Shown one piece after another: positions 21,699 through 33,244 of a stretch of DNA of 64,000 nucleotides. The stretch is taken from contig OX596341.1 in NCBI GenBank assembly GCA_951394405.1, forward strand, positions 2,790,001 through 2,854,000. The letters are read 5' to 3'. The notes below the pieces were generated by a model, which did no database searches, was not told where the DNA came from, and worked only from the letters and a program-made list of their open reading frames with translations. Every line of letters starts with the position of its first letter. The first letter of the stretch is position 1. A program made the position numbers and the translations under genes. The DNA comes from Coprinellus micaceus. Taxonomy: Eukaryota; Basidiomycota; Agaricomycetes; Agaricales; Psathyrellaceae.

Positions 21699-22082
21699 AT
21701 GAGCCTTGATACTGGACCCATCGAACCGGATGTGGTGGCATCGTACGCAAAGCACAACGGCTCGCATGGGCAGTACCCTCACGCTGAACGCGCAGGAATT
21801 CCAAACCTCTTTGAAACGACCACGGGTATCCCAAAATCTTCAAGTATGTTCGTTTTCTTGACAGTTGCGTATCGATTCGGAACTGACCCGGATACCAAGT
21901 TCCCCCCGTTCAAGCCGGGCAGTGAAGCACCGCGGGATCGCCAGGTATGCTTTTCCATCTTGGTAGGGAAGCACGCCATGGTGACTTGGGGAGCAGTCGC
22001 GCAGGTTCTTGGTCTCCTAGGTCCTAGTGCCCCCCCAGCACGTACGAGTCCGACGGGCAGGTCCGCGTTCTGTGAGCTTTAG
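21699..22082 (+). CDS. Hypothetical gene or gene fragment
   Basis: A 127-codon open frame with coding-like composition, including GIPNLFETTTGIPKSSS and FGTDPDTKFPPFKPGSEAP. Possible intron donors occur after IPKSS and after the RDRQ codons (GTATGC). A further coding-like stretch in another frame continues to about 22200 (AYARFAKLNAGSVDFVDLN). It may be one multi-exon gene or a decayed gene next to the retrotransposon. I do not recognise the family. Confidence 0.3.
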   Translation: MSLDTGPIEPDVVASYAKHNGSHGQYPHAERAGIPNLFETTTGIPKSSSMFVFLTVAYRFGTDPDTKFPPFKPGSEAPRDRQVCFSILVGKHAMVTWGAVAQVLGLLGPSAPPARTSPTGRSAFCEL

Positions 22083-22549
22083 CGCATGAAGCTTACGCCC
22101 GATTCGCCAAGCTCAACGCGGGTTCCGTAGACTTTGTCGACCTGAATGTGCCGTCAGTTCATGTTCAACCTGGCCGACTTCCTCTTGGTTTCAAAGTATA
22201 TTTGTCGTCCTTCGTGACGTTTGAGCTGTCCTTCAATGTTCATGCGATGGACCGACTTACCTGACAACGTGGTTGGCATCCCAGAAGAGCAAGACGCTAG
22301 CGTTAAGCATTCGGCCAATGTGAACAAGAACAAGACGTGTTACGCGACCAAACCGAATCCGAGTTGACTCGGAGGCCCGTGCCAAGCAGAAGCAAGCAGC
22401 TGATTCAGCACGTTTAGCGCCGGTTTAGCGCCAAATCCCAACTGAGCAGTTCTGGCACGGATTGCTCTTCCCGTTCGCGTTCGAGTTGGTTCTACAAAGC
22501 CCTAGGTCGAATGTGATTCTTGTGGGGCCGAAATTACAAGGAGCATTGT
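22083..22549. other. Flank of retrotransposon insertion
   Basis: Coding-like remnants up to about 22200, then no signal. The last five bases (22545-22549, ATTGT) are the left copy of the LTR element's target duplication. Confidence 0.4.
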
Positions 22550-22794
22550 TGTAAGGATGGCCTAGGCCACCTTACGACTGGACGCGCGCCTAATGGACGC
22601 GCGACCATCAGCACGTGGTTATGTAGATTCCTTATATTCAATTTCCCCCCACCTTCGTTGCCCTATCGCTTACCGTACGCAACGAAGGTGAGTATTCTAT
22701 TTACATCTCGATGTATCTACGATCGCTTACCGTACGCAACGAAGAACAAGGCATTGTCTAGTCACTTATCGGGTGAGGCCTCGCCGGCCTTTCA
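22550..22794 (+). repeat. 5' LTR (245 bp)
   Basis: Starts TGTAAGGATGG and ends GGCCTTTCA. It contains a 22-bp direct repeat around CGCTTACCGTACGCAACGAAG occurring twice, about 55 bp apart. Confidence 0.95.
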
Positions 22795-23089
22795 CTTTTT
22801 TTTTGACTCCGACAAGCTGTCTCGCCGTACACCGTCCATACCGAACCCTCTCGTCACCCGCGGAGAATCGAGAAGGAGAGCCGCCGCTCTTCCCCCACTC
22901 GCCACTCTCCCTCTTCCTGCCCAACCGCATCTACAGCCTCCGATACCGTCACCACCGTCCCCCTTGCCGCCACCGTCACCCACAACCACCAACGATTCCT
23001 TATCAGATCGATCAGATCTCGACGATCTCCCCCCACGGTCACTTGCTTGGACCTCGCCCCGGTCCTCCACTACCCCAATCGTCCCTCCT

Positions 23090-26000
23090 ATGGCCACATC
23101 CACCGGTCTCGCGACCGTGAGGATCCCCGTGAAGCCGAAAGACTGTCCCACCCTCACCGAGGGCGAGATTGACCCCTTCGTGTTTTACGCTTGGTGTCTA
23201 GCAGCTCGGCGCTTCAAGAAGCATTCGGGAATGACAGATGCCGAGACCGTGCCGCTTCTCGCAGACTCGATGCTCCAACCCCTCCTCCAGGCGTGGTACG
23301 GGGCCGACTCCGAAAGGATCGACAAGTTGTTGATGAAGGATTACCTGAACGAACTCGCCAGGCTCGTATTGCCGAAGAATTGGGCCAATAAGATACGTAA
23401 CCAAATTCTTTCCTCCAGGCAGGGTGACAAGACGTTCATGTCTTGGAAGATCGAGCTCGAAAATCTTAACGCCATCCTCCTCACTGCATCCCCTTCCCAC
23501 GCCCTCGACAAAATCGCCGCTCTCAAACCTCATCTCGAGGCCAACATGGACCCGGATCTTAAGGCCGCTATCGACGATGAGGACCTGCTCTGCGATGGGA
23601 CCAATCTCGCCGATTGGGCCCAAGAGGTCTCGGAGCGGGACGACCGAATCAGGAAGGAGCGCGCACGCACCCAGCGCTTGATCGACCTCAACAACACTGC
23701 GATCGCTCTGGACCGCAAGGCGCGCAGGGACCACCGTGACCGTGAAGCAAGGTCTACCGTTCGCACTCCTCAGCCTTCTGCAGCGACAACCAGCGCCCGC
23801 ACCGCCACGTCGTCGACATCTGGATCTCGACAGACTCCCACTCTGCCCAAGATCACCGAGGCTGAGAAGGCCCTCCTGGATAAGTATGGAGGGTGCACCA
23901 GGTGCCGCACCTTCTACGCTGGTCACCGACATGCAACGTGCCCCATGACGAAGGCTGGAACTTGGCCTGACCCGGTCACCTATGTTCCGCTGACCGAAGC
24001 TATGGCCAGAGCCGCCGTTCCGCGCACTACTGCCGCTCTTGCTATTGATGTTGATGACGTCCCACGTCTTACCGCCGCATTCGCTAGGTCCACCACCGTG
24101 TATGAGGACGACGAAACAGACTCGTACGTCACCTCCTCTCCTTCCGATCACATCCCCAAATTCTCTGTGCCCCATCTGTTTGCCGATCTCCTCTCCACTG
24201 GCCCTTCCCTCTCCGAATTCCCCTTGCCCATACGTTCAATGCTTGACATTGGTTGCCCAACTGTAGTGATTGATGCGAACCTCGCCAATTCCCTCGGTCT
24301 CCGACGTCGACCTCTGCCCATCGTTGAGGATAACCTTTCGTCACTGTCAGGTGACCCCTTGCGATGCTCAGAGTATGTGAAGATGTCGGTTACATCGAAG
24401 GATGGATCATGGGTGTCGGGGGTATTCAGAGCCAAAGTCTTTACCAATCTTCCTGTACCTCTTCTGTTGGGAATGTCATTCCTTTCCCAAGAACGCATTG
24501 TCATAGATGCCCATGAACGTACGGCTGTGGATAAACGGACAAGATACGACATTGTCAACCAACCAGAAGTGCCCAGAGCCCCTCCTCTCTCACCCCCTCG
24601 ACGTCTTGTGTTTCCAAAGCATGAGCAGGTGCTCCCGACACGAGAACCCAACACTCCACCATCCCTAGATGGTTCTTGCCTACCTAAAGCTATTGTAGCA
24701 ATGGTTCGCGAGCGTATCGAAACACTTTCGTTCCAGGAGAACCTGAGGCTGAGAGACAAGAAGCTCAAGGCAGAGTTTGCCGACTGCTTCCCCCTCCGAC
24801 TTCCGGACAACGCAGGGGAAGACCTACCAGACCACATATACCACCGCATTCGTCTCAAGGACCCTACCCTTGTACCACGACAGCGAGGTTATGCAGCACC
24901 AAAGAAATATCGAGAGTCTTGGAAACATCTGTTGGACGAGCACATCCGAGCTGGAAGGATGCGCCCTTCATCTTCAGAATTCTCGTCACCTGCCTTCTGT
25001 GTGCCGAAGTTCAAGGACGGGCAGCCTGACCATACTGTGGACCCCCGGTGGGTAAATGATTACCGTGAACTGAACAAGAACACGATTCGTGACACCTTCC
25101 CCCTCCCCCGAATTGACGAGATCTTAGCCGACTGTGGCAAAGGCAAGATTTTAGGAAAACTGGATATGACGAACTCGTTCTTCCAGACACGGGTCCACCC
25201 AGACGACGTGCATCTCACTGCCGTCCGTACGCCATGGGGGTTGTATGAATGGTTGGTGATGCCTCAGGGAGGATGCAACGCACCGTCGACGCACCAACGG
25301 CGTATGACGGACACCTTGCGACATCTTATAGGGAAGATATGCCATGTGTATCTGGATGACATCATCATCTGGTCAGGCTCAGTGGAAGAACACGAGCGAA
25401 ATGTACGAACCGTGTTGGAGGCGCTTCGAAAAGCGAAGCTGTACTGCAATGCAGCGAAGACTGTCCTCTTCGCCACTGAGCTCAGCTTTCTGGGCCATGT
25501 CGTGTCGGCTGCAGGCATCAAGCCTGACCCTCGAAAGGTTGACCGCATCTTGGACTGGCCCCAGCCTACGACAGCCACCAATGTACGCGGGTTTCTTGGA
25601 CTAACCCGATATATTGCATCGTTCTTGCCGGCGCTTGCAGAACATACAAGTGTCCTATCCCCTCTGACAACCTCCGAGAGCGACCGGAATTTTCCCCAGT
25701 GGACCAGTGAACACCAGCACGCCTTTGACTCCATTAAGCGAATCGTCTCTAGTGCCGACTGCTTGACGGTTATCGATTACGATGATCCAACCAAGCATAT
25801 CTTCGTCACGGCAGATGCAAGTGATCGCCGCACTGGAGCTGTCCTGAGTTTCGGTGAAACTTGGGAAACGTCACGCCCGGTCGCATATGATTCATATCAA
25901 CTGAACTCAGCGGAGAAGAATTACCCAGTTCACGAGAAGGAGCTGCTTGCGATTGTGAAGGCGCTAAAGAAATGGCGGACACTACTCTTAGGTGCCCATT

Positions 26001-27163
26001 TCCAGGTGTATACCGATCACCGCACGCTGGAATATTTCCAGTCACAGAGGGACATGTCAAGACGCCAGATGCGCTGGTCAATGTATCTTGCCGATTTTGA
26101 CTACAAAATCGTGTATATCCGGGGAGAGGAGAACACGGCCGCAGACGCGCTCTCCAGGATGCCTGAAGAAACACCGTCTCCTATGCTTGCAGCATGCGCT
26201 CTTGCATACACTCGCTCCCCATCCCCACAAACATGCCTACCAGTTGCTGCAACCATCAATATTGCTGCAGACCCCGAGACAGTCCACCGAATACTCAAGG
26301 GATACACCACCGACAATCACTGTATCCAGCTCTCCAAGGACATCAGTGCAGGTAGCATTGAGGGAGCCCGACTGGATCCGGAGACTGGCCTCATGTACGT
26401 TGGGAGACATCTATTAATTCCCCGGGATTTCGAACTCAGAGAGCTCCTCTACAACCTGGCACACGATACCTTGGGCCACTTCGGATTTGCGAAGAGTTAC
26501 AGTGCGCTTAGGGACTCCTTTTACTGGCCCAACATGCGCCGTGATTTAGAAGGCGCATACATCCCGGGCTGCATAGAGTGCCAACGCAACAAGGACAGCA
26601 CCTCGAAACCCACAGGTCCCCTCCATCCTCTCCCAGTACCCGATGCTCGATTTGACTCCGTTGCCCTGGATTTCGTTGGACCGTTACCCGAGGAGAATGG
26701 GAAGGATATGATCCTCACCATGACCGATCAATTAGGCGCCGATGTTCGCATTGCCCCTATCCACTCCTCCTTCACCGCTGCGCAGGTAGCCGTGGTTCTT
26801 TTCGACGAATGGTACTGCGAGAATGGTCTAATGCTGCACCTCATCTCCGATCGGGACACCAAGTTCATGTCAGAACTCTGGCAAGCACTACACCAACTCA
26901 CCGGAGTCAAACTGAAGATGTCTACGAGTTTTCACCCAGAAACAGATGGAATTAGCGAACGGACCAACAAGACGGTCAATCAGGCAGTAAGGTACTTCGT
27001 TGATGTCAACCAGAAGGGTTGGCTATCGAAATTACCTCGCATTCGCTTCGCTATTATGAATACGGTCAATGCTTCGACCGGCTTCTCTGGGTTCCAACTC
27101 AAAACCGGCCGCTCCCCCCGAATTATCCCTCCCCTCGCTCCCCTGTCCCTGGACGCCAACTAG
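23090..27163 (+). pseudogene. Gag-Pol polyprotein of the chromovirus, interrupted
   Basis: The open frame begins within the LTR, but the likely start is the Met at 23090, giving 1,357 codons before interruption. The gag-like N-terminus is followed by a CX2CX6HX4C zinc knuckle at about 269-284. Protease follows, with DIG near 386 where DSG/DTG is usual. Reverse transcriptase has YLDD at 754-757, then RNase H (TADAS, YTDHRTLEY). Integrase has an HHCC motif and a DDE triad at about D1194, D1254 and E1290. The frame ends at a TAG formed by the first three bases of an inserted hAT-type element at 27161. The rest of integrase, including the chromodomain, is detached downstream. Up to that point no frameshift or stop is seen, consistent with a young element. 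Confidence 0.92.
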
Positions 27164-27674
27164 TGCTGTACGGGCCTGGGCTTGGCCTGAAAGCCCTGGC
27201 TTGGGCCTGGCTTTGGGCGGCTCGGGCCTGTTAAAATCACAGGCCAGGCCCTAAGCCCCCAAATGACGAGGGCCCGGCCTGGCTTGGGCTTGGGCCCCGG
27301 CTTTTGACTACATATCAATTGTATTGAATTTCGAGTTAACACTACAAATATTTGTATTGATATTATTTATAACTGATATACATATACTTAGACACCCAGC
27401 ACAAGTGCCCGTTCAGGTCAAAATAAAAGTCGTACAGCATGGGGGTTGAACACCAGACCTTCTCGCACTCTTCTGTACCACCAACCACTTGACTACAACA
27501 CCCATGCCTACCCAAACTGGGAATTGGGCCTAGGCCCCCGGCCTGGCACCCCAAGCCAGGCCCTGAGCCAGGCCGGGCCCTACTGCCAAATATGCAACGG
27601 CCCGGCTCGGCTCGGCCTGTAAGGGCCCGGCTTGGCCCGGCTCAGGGCTTCGAGCCCGAGCCTGTAAGGCACTA
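27161..27674. mobile_element. Non-autonomous hAT-type element, 514 bp, nested in the chromovirus
   Basis: Perfect 8-bp target duplication ACGCCAAC at 27153-27160 and 27675-27682. Terminal inverted repeats begin TAGTGCTGTACGGGC on the left and TAGTGCCTTACAGGC on the right. The TAG-type start and 8-bp duplication are hAT hallmarks. Both ends carry dense CCGGGC/GGCCTGGC subterminal repeats, and the AT-rich centre contains a tRNA-like segment. No transposase frame. Confidence 0.88.
27437..27507 (-). other. tRNA-like (Pol III promoter-like) segment inside the hAT element
   Basis: On the minus strand a 71-nt segment begins GCATGGG and ends CCCATGC, a perfect 7-bp acceptor-like pairing. An A-box match TAGTCAAGTGG lies near its start and a weaker B-box, TGTTCAACCCC, near its end. 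The D and T stems pair poorly, so this is a tRNA-derived remnant or SINE-like head rather than a functional tRNA gene. Confidence 0.45.
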
Positions 27675-27682
27675 ACGCCAAC

Positions 27683-28270
27683 CCAAACGAGGTTTATGCA
27701 TACGATATCATTAAGCGCATAGAACTCGACGTCCAGGAGGCCCAGGACCACCTTTTGGCTGCGAAGATACGCCAGGCTTACCATGCAAATCAACATCGTG
27801 GACCCGAGATTGTGTATAAGGTGGGAGACCAAGTCATGCTCTCAACGGAGAATCGGAGGCGTACATACAAGAGGGCTGGCTCTAAACGAGTTGCCAAATT
27901 CATGCCCAGACATGATGGCCCCTACAAGGTTATCAACGCGTTCCCGGAGAAGTCGGAATATACCTTACAACTTCCCAACGATCCCCAGACCTTCCCCGGA
28001 TTTCACGCCAGCCTGCTAAAACCCTTCATCCCCAACGATCCCACTCTCTTCCCCGGACGTGAGACGACCGCTCCTGAGCCGGTAATCGTTGATGGGTATG
28101 AAGAACGGCGCATTGATCGCATCGTAGACGCCCGTAGGCGCGGAAGGGGAGCTCAATACAAGGTTAGATGGGTTGGATTTGGGAAGGAACATGATGAGTG
28201 GCTGCCAGGGAGGCTCCTGGCAGACGCAGAAGCGCTGGATGCATGGGAGGCAGAGAATGGGGTGCTCTAA
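27683..28270 (+). pseudogene. Detached C-terminus of integrase with chromodomain
   Basis: Continues the Gag-Pol frame after the 514-bp insertion plus its target duplication; their sum, 522 bp, is a multiple of three. The first part is the integrase C-terminal domain, with a GDQVML motif and FHASLLKPF. The last 60 residues form a chromodomain (IDRIVDARRRGRGAQYKVRW, then WLPGRLL). Chromodomains direct integration to heterochromatin in chromoviruses. There is no start codon of its own. Confidence 0.88.
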
Positions 28271-28297
28271 AATTTCGTGCATACCACCGAGAGTTTT

Positions 28298-28312
28298 GAG
28301 GGCGGGGAGGGG
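28298..28312 (+). promoter_or_regulatory. Polypurine tract of the chromovirus
   Basis: Purine-rich GAGGGCGGGGAGGGG directly abuts the 3' LTR, where plus-strand priming occurs in LTR elements. Confidence 0.7.
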
Positions 28313-28557
28313 TGTAAGGATGGCCTAGGCCACCTTACGACTGGACGCGCGCCTAATGGACGCGCGACCATCAGCACGTGGTTATGTAGATTCCTTATAT
28401 TCAATTTCCCCCCACCTTCGTTGCCCTATCGCTTACCGTACGCAACGAAGGTGAGTATTCTATTTACATCTCGATGTATCTACGATCGCTTACCGTACGC
28501 AACGAAGAACAAGGCATTGTCTAGTCACTTATCGGGTGAGGCCTCGCCGGCCTTTCA
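28313..28557 (+). repeat. 3' LTR (245 bp)
   Basis: Identical by eye to the 5' LTR. Its end lies only 58 bp from the stop codon of the minus-strand DUF6534 gene. Confidence 0.95.
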
Positions 28558-28615
28558 ATTGTACATGTAAATCAATAACCATTATACACACAAAACCGCC
28601 TCAATCCGGTCAATA

Positions 28616-30822
28616 CTACACTGTCCGACCACGCTCGGGTCGACCTAGATGGCCTCGCGTCAGAACACCACACACCACGAAATGAGACGAAAACGACTTA
28701 CGGGGCGGTGACTCCGATCTCCTCCCGAAGTGCGGACTTTGCTGCACCAACGTCTCCTCGTGCTCATGGAAGATGTACCTCCTCTCCCTGTTCCTACTCA
28801 GCGGCCTCTGCCAAGTCTCTGGAGTCTCTGGCATAGAGCTCGTTCTCCGTCGGTGACCCGCCCGATCCCGTGGTCGAGGATAGTATCCCTCTGACCTCGT
28901 ATCTAGGTCACTCGATTGCCCCGTCTGCTCGAGCTTATATGGATCCTTAAAGTAAAGAAGGCTCTTGCCTTGGATTTCGTTTGGTTTGTTCCATTCGTCA
29001 CGGAGACGATTCTGGGAGTTGTATCTGGGCAGCGGTGATGTGGAGTGAGCCAGGAGTCGCGAATGGGAAACGGGGCCAGACGTACAGTGCAAGGATGGAA
29101 ATGGCGTATACTGGGCAAGTTAGTATGCTAAACGACCGGCATAGAGCCGAGGGACATACCTCGAGTCATAGAGTACTCCACGCCAAGATACAGAAGAGAT
29201 ATGGGCTTCGCAATATACTGTACTTGGCGTTAAATCGGGTACTAGCCACAAATCGAGAATAAACCACTCACGAGGACCATACACATCAGGGCTCCCAAAC
29301 TGTGGGTAAAACGTCAACACTTGCAGCAGTGAATGTGATTCTCCGCCCGGCGCACCTTGTGAGGAGCCCCGTTCCGACAATATACTGAATCAAGGTTGTT
29401 ACTATCATATTGCTCCTATGAAACGATTGTTAAATGACGGAACCGACCGTGCCGAAGGGGGTGACTTACTTGCGAGTGATCCCTCCGCTACTCTTGTAGA
29501 GCATGAGGCACATTCCCACAGCTATGCCCAAATCTACCAAGCAGGCCGTGCCGAAACCGACGTAGATCACGTACTGGTGAAGACGTTCGTTGAGGGGCAG
29601 GTAGGAAAAAGGTGAGCGTGACGTACGGTAAACTCTATGGAGAAATTCGAGATGTTGTCGATTTTCTGCCTGTAAGGGGGAGTTAGCCTCCTGGAATGGG
29701 AGGCGACAGGTGAGAACTCACAACTCATACAGGAAGACTAACGAAGCCGAGAGCGAATGTTAGGGGGAGAGTGGGGTAGGCACAGAACGAGGGTGACGTA
29801 CGAACACCGACACCTTGCAGAAAGGATTAGCTTCATCCATCGAACGTAGTTTCGCATAAACGATTCTTACCAACAGCAAGGAAGGTTAAAATCACAACAT
29901 AAGCCTATGGCACAAGGATGCAAGGATGTGGCGTTACTTGAATGAAATCGACTGGGGCGACTAGAAGCGCACCTTCAGCGATCTGCGGAAACGCGTAGAT
30001 AGAAGGCTCAATTGGTCGCGAGAGACTACGGAGCTGGTTAGCCACAGCCAAATGGTACAACGGAGCACGTACACATCCACATCTTGTACAAATATAACCT
30101 GACATCGCATAGTCGGTTAAAGTCGGGGTATGGAGGATGTAAGGTCACAGGTGACGTACCCTTGGACATAGACAACGAAGAAAACCTGGAATGGTGGTTA
30201 GCGACAGTCCGAGACCGGGTTCCCAAATACGCACCTGAACGGAGCCCATGGCCTATAGATAGGACCGTGTTAATAGGATATAGTGCATGACCTAAGTATA
30301 GCGCACCTTGAGACTCCTGCGGCGAGCGAGGTACCGTCGTGTCAATGGGAGTTCACCTGTTGGGAGGGTTGAAGACTCACCATATCACCCAAGGTTCGTT
30401 GTGCGGATTGCCTGAAATGACCAGTAGGAAGTTGAAGAGCATGTGTATAGCAAATGCAAAGTGGAGAGCGTCCAACACTCTGTGCGCAGTCCCAATTAAA
30501 TCGTTAATGTGCGGCGGGAACGGGCTAAGTGAACCTACAATATAGTCGTTACCTGCCATGGCCGAGTTCAGTCAAACCTAGATCCTTGGACGAGTGTTGT
30601 GCGGCTGGAGTACTACTCACCGATATCTTCTGCCATCTCGACCCGGTATTGTCCATGAAATAGTAGTATGCTTGGAGAAGGGTGACACCGAACAGACTGG
30701 CCGGGAGAAGTTGAACCAACATTAGATCAGTCCCAAGAGCGTTCCTGGAGCACTCACATTGCGCCGATGGTGTAGCCTGCAAACGCAGGACCCAGTGTGT
30801 CCGAGGTATTCCCAAACGTCAT
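28616..30822 (-). CDS. DUF6534 multi-pass membrane protein, copy 1
   Basis: Belongs to the agaricomycete DUF6534 family of multi-helix membrane proteins of unknown function. The start is MTFGNTSDTLGPAFAGYTIG at 30822; the first intron leads to the family motif GVTLLQAYYYF. Later exons give VLDALHFAFAIHMLFNFLL with GNP, then FFVVYVQ, then YVIYVGFGTACLVDLGIAVG with Ser-Ser-Gly-Gly-Ile, then TLIQYIVGTGLLT. The final segment reads YAISILALYNSQNRLRDEW across an intron. A polar Arg/Ser/Glu-rich tail ends at 28616. About a dozen short exons are present, and not every junction was resolved. The family usually has seven helices and is often expanded; a second copy is at 49507-51671. A receptor or transport role is not established. 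Confidence 0.75.
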
Positions 30823-32124
30823 TGCAGGTATGAGGTCGTAAGTTCGTGGTGTCGTCAATCGTTAGGCTGGGGTGTGGGTGGGGGGTTTGGAAAAAAAAGT
30901 CGTCCAATGTATCTCGGTTCGAAGCTCGAGAAGAGAGATGCTCCCAGTGCCTATAGGCGAGATTGGGAAGGTGTATTGCCTCCAATACCCCAGGCAGCGA
31001 TGTGGGGCTGAGTGCACCACAGCGGCGGGGTGTGGGCAGCAGGGTGGCGGTTAGAGTGAACCCGGCGCAGGCACCAATCGTTTCTTATCCAAACTCTCAG
31101 GAACCGCGGCCATTACATACAGCCTATTTCCACACATGGCAAGCGCTCCGTGCAGCATGTCATTTGAGCCCTGTGACCTGGGCTCTGCCTCAAGGCAGCG
31201 ACATCAACACTTGTTGACACTGTGGCGAAGAAAAAACAAGCGCGCTAAACACACTCACGTTCAAGTTCTTCGTGGATTAGGCTTCTCCCGGCTCCCCGTG
31301 CTGTATTTCCGACCTCAGAAAACCCGGGATGAAGCGGCCCCAGTGAGGCGCAAAATGCCAACAATTCTCTCTGCCCACAGCAGTCAACACGGACGGCCAT
31401 CCCGCACGGCGCATATGAAACCCCAATTCTGTACCGGCTTCAATTCGGAAGGCGGACCTTGAACGAACTTAACTTGGGGCGGGCGAACCATCGGACATAC
31501 GATCGCCGCTTCGTCAAATACATCGCTGGAAAATCCCGTATCTTGGGGCCCAACTGGAAGATTCTTGGGATCTTTGTTTGAATAGTAAGGTCGTTGGCAA
31601 GGATTCGCTCATTAGGCTTGAAGTAGGGATGAAGATGGCATTTGTCCGAACAGAATGGATTTGAGATGGTTCGGCAACAAAGAAGTCTTCTGGGCATACC
31701 TTGAGTCACACCGAGGATCGTGCCCGAGATAGTAGGCGCCTAATTCGTACAAGAAGCCTCCCAAGAGCATAGCTCAAGATAACCTTGCGCTTGAAGAAGT
31801 CGATATCATACAACGGCAAAGCAGTGATTCCGAGTCGGAGGAAGAGGTCCCGCCCAGCAAAAACGACGGAAATATGCTGTCATACGCGAGATGTCCCCGG
31901 TAACTTTTTGGGGAGGTGGAAGTCGTGGTTAGAGGAATGTCCGCAGCATTTTATCACCAAATGCTGTTCAGGAGTAGGGAGATCGTGGAGGAAGAACCTA
32001 CGACGCGGAAATAGGCAATTTAGCCCCTTTCCCCTCGCGTGAGAAAATGACGTAGGGGAGGTACAAGAGAGCACTGGGAAATGGGGCGTAGTAAGCCAGA
32101 TTCCACTACTTCGCTTCCCCTACC
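30823..32124. other. Intergenic, nothing recognised
   Basis: Separates the divergent DUF6534 gene and first NAD(P)-binding gene. Short frames only; no repeats or RNA genes recognised. Confidence 0.4.
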
Positions 32125-33053
32125 ATGTCGAAAAGCATTATAATTATAGGTGGCCATGGAAAGGTAAACCCCCTCTACTTATCTAGGGAGGAAACCCAAA
32201 ATTTGACGCGGAATTCAGGTTGCTCTGAGGCTCGCTCGCCTCCTCTCGAGCGCCGGGAAATCCGTGCATTCTGTAATCCGAGATGAATCCCACTCTCAGG
32301 ATATCCAGAGCGTGGGTGCCACTCCCGTAGTCCTCTCGCTGGAGAACGACCCTGCAGAGAAGTTTACCAAGCAGTTCGTTGATACCCAAGCCGACCTGGT
32401 GTACTTCTCTGCGGGAGCTGGTGGGAAGGGGCCCCCAGAACGAACGAAAAAGGTGGACTACGAAGGCGCCTTGAAGATCTTTGACGCTATCGAGGGTGTC
32501 AAGAAGCAAGGCGGGGCGAAGAACCCCCGACTGGTCTTGGTGTCTGCCATTGACGTCCGTAACCCTGACAAAATCCCGGAGCACTATGTGAGTAAGCAGG
32601 GAGCCGAATGACGGCTTCAACGTTCCTCGCTTACTCACACCATGGGAACTCCAGGATGAGGCGGACAAACAAAGATCCGAGCAGACGAGAAAGGCCATCG
32701 GCACGTACTTGCATTGGAAATATGAAGCAGACAAGAATCTTGTGCAGAGGACAGCTTTCGACTGGACGATCCTCCGACCTGGCGGACTAACAGATGATGC
32801 CGGTACCGACAAGGTGTCCATCGGAAAGACGCACCTCTACCCAGCCATTCCAGTGCGTACTTTTAATGAAAGATGCACAAAACCAGTGCTAACTAAATCC
32901 CATCAGCGGGACGATGTTGCGGCCGTCCTTGCGCTTCTCGCGGAAAGCGAGGATACAGCTGGGCTTGCCATCGACTTAGTTGGAGGCTCTACCCCGACCA
33001 AAGAGGCTCTAGACGCATTTGTGGCTCGAGGCGTCACCGACTGGCTTGGCTGA
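32125..33053 (+). CDS. NAD(P)-binding (NmrA/atypical SDR-like) protein, copy 1 (250 aa)
   Basis: Exons 32125-32163, 32219-32587, 32655-32852 and 32907-33053, all phase-0 introns. The N-terminus SIIIIGGHGKVALRLARLL is a Rossmann GxxGxxG nucleotide-binding loop, split by the first intron. LVLVSAIDV is the following core strand. YEADKNLVQRTAFDWTILRPG carries the YxxxK-like and TxLRPG elements seen in atypical short-chain dehydrogenases such as NAD(P)H-binding NmrA-like and YwnB-type proteins. The C-terminus has DDVAAVLALL and the substrate-side LVGG. A cytosolic oxidoreductase or NAD(P)-sensing role is inferred; the substrate is unknown. A tandem paralogue with identical exon architecture follows at 33245. 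Confidence 0.9.
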
Positions 33054-33244
33054 ACGTGTCTAGTAGTTAGTAAACGGTCGAGCGGATACTGCGTACAGAC
33101 CATGTTAGCGAACGCGAATGTGATAAGCTTGCAAGTTCTGTGACCTCGAAGGGTGTCGGCATACCTCGGCCTGGGGTCTAGAGCTTCATAATGAAGCCAT
33201 ACACACTACGCCGCATCGATCGCACCTCCTTCCTTGCTCGCACC

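Larger units (their letters stand above)
22550..28557 (+). mobile_element. Ty3/gypsy LTR retrotransposon (chromovirus), 6,008 bp
   Basis: Bounded by 245-bp LTRs at 22550-22794 and 28313-28557 that appear identical, beginning TG and ending CA, and flanked by the 5-bp target duplication ATTGT (22545-22549 and 28558-28562). It encodes one Gag-Pol frame in the order gag, zinc knuckle, protease, reverse transcriptase, RNase H, integrase, chromodomain, which is diagnostic of Ty3/gypsy chromoviruses. A hAT-type element at 27161-27674 interrupts the frame. A purine tract precedes the 3' LTR. No tRNA-type primer site beginning TGG is evident after the 5' LTR. Identical LTRs indicate a recent insertion. 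Confidence 0.95.

Noticed and set aside
22520..23089. Polyprotein start inside the 5' LTR
   Set aside because: The frame is open there by chance. The LTR boundaries are fixed by TG...CA and the target duplication, and the Met at 23090 is the first after the LTR that precedes gag-like sequence.
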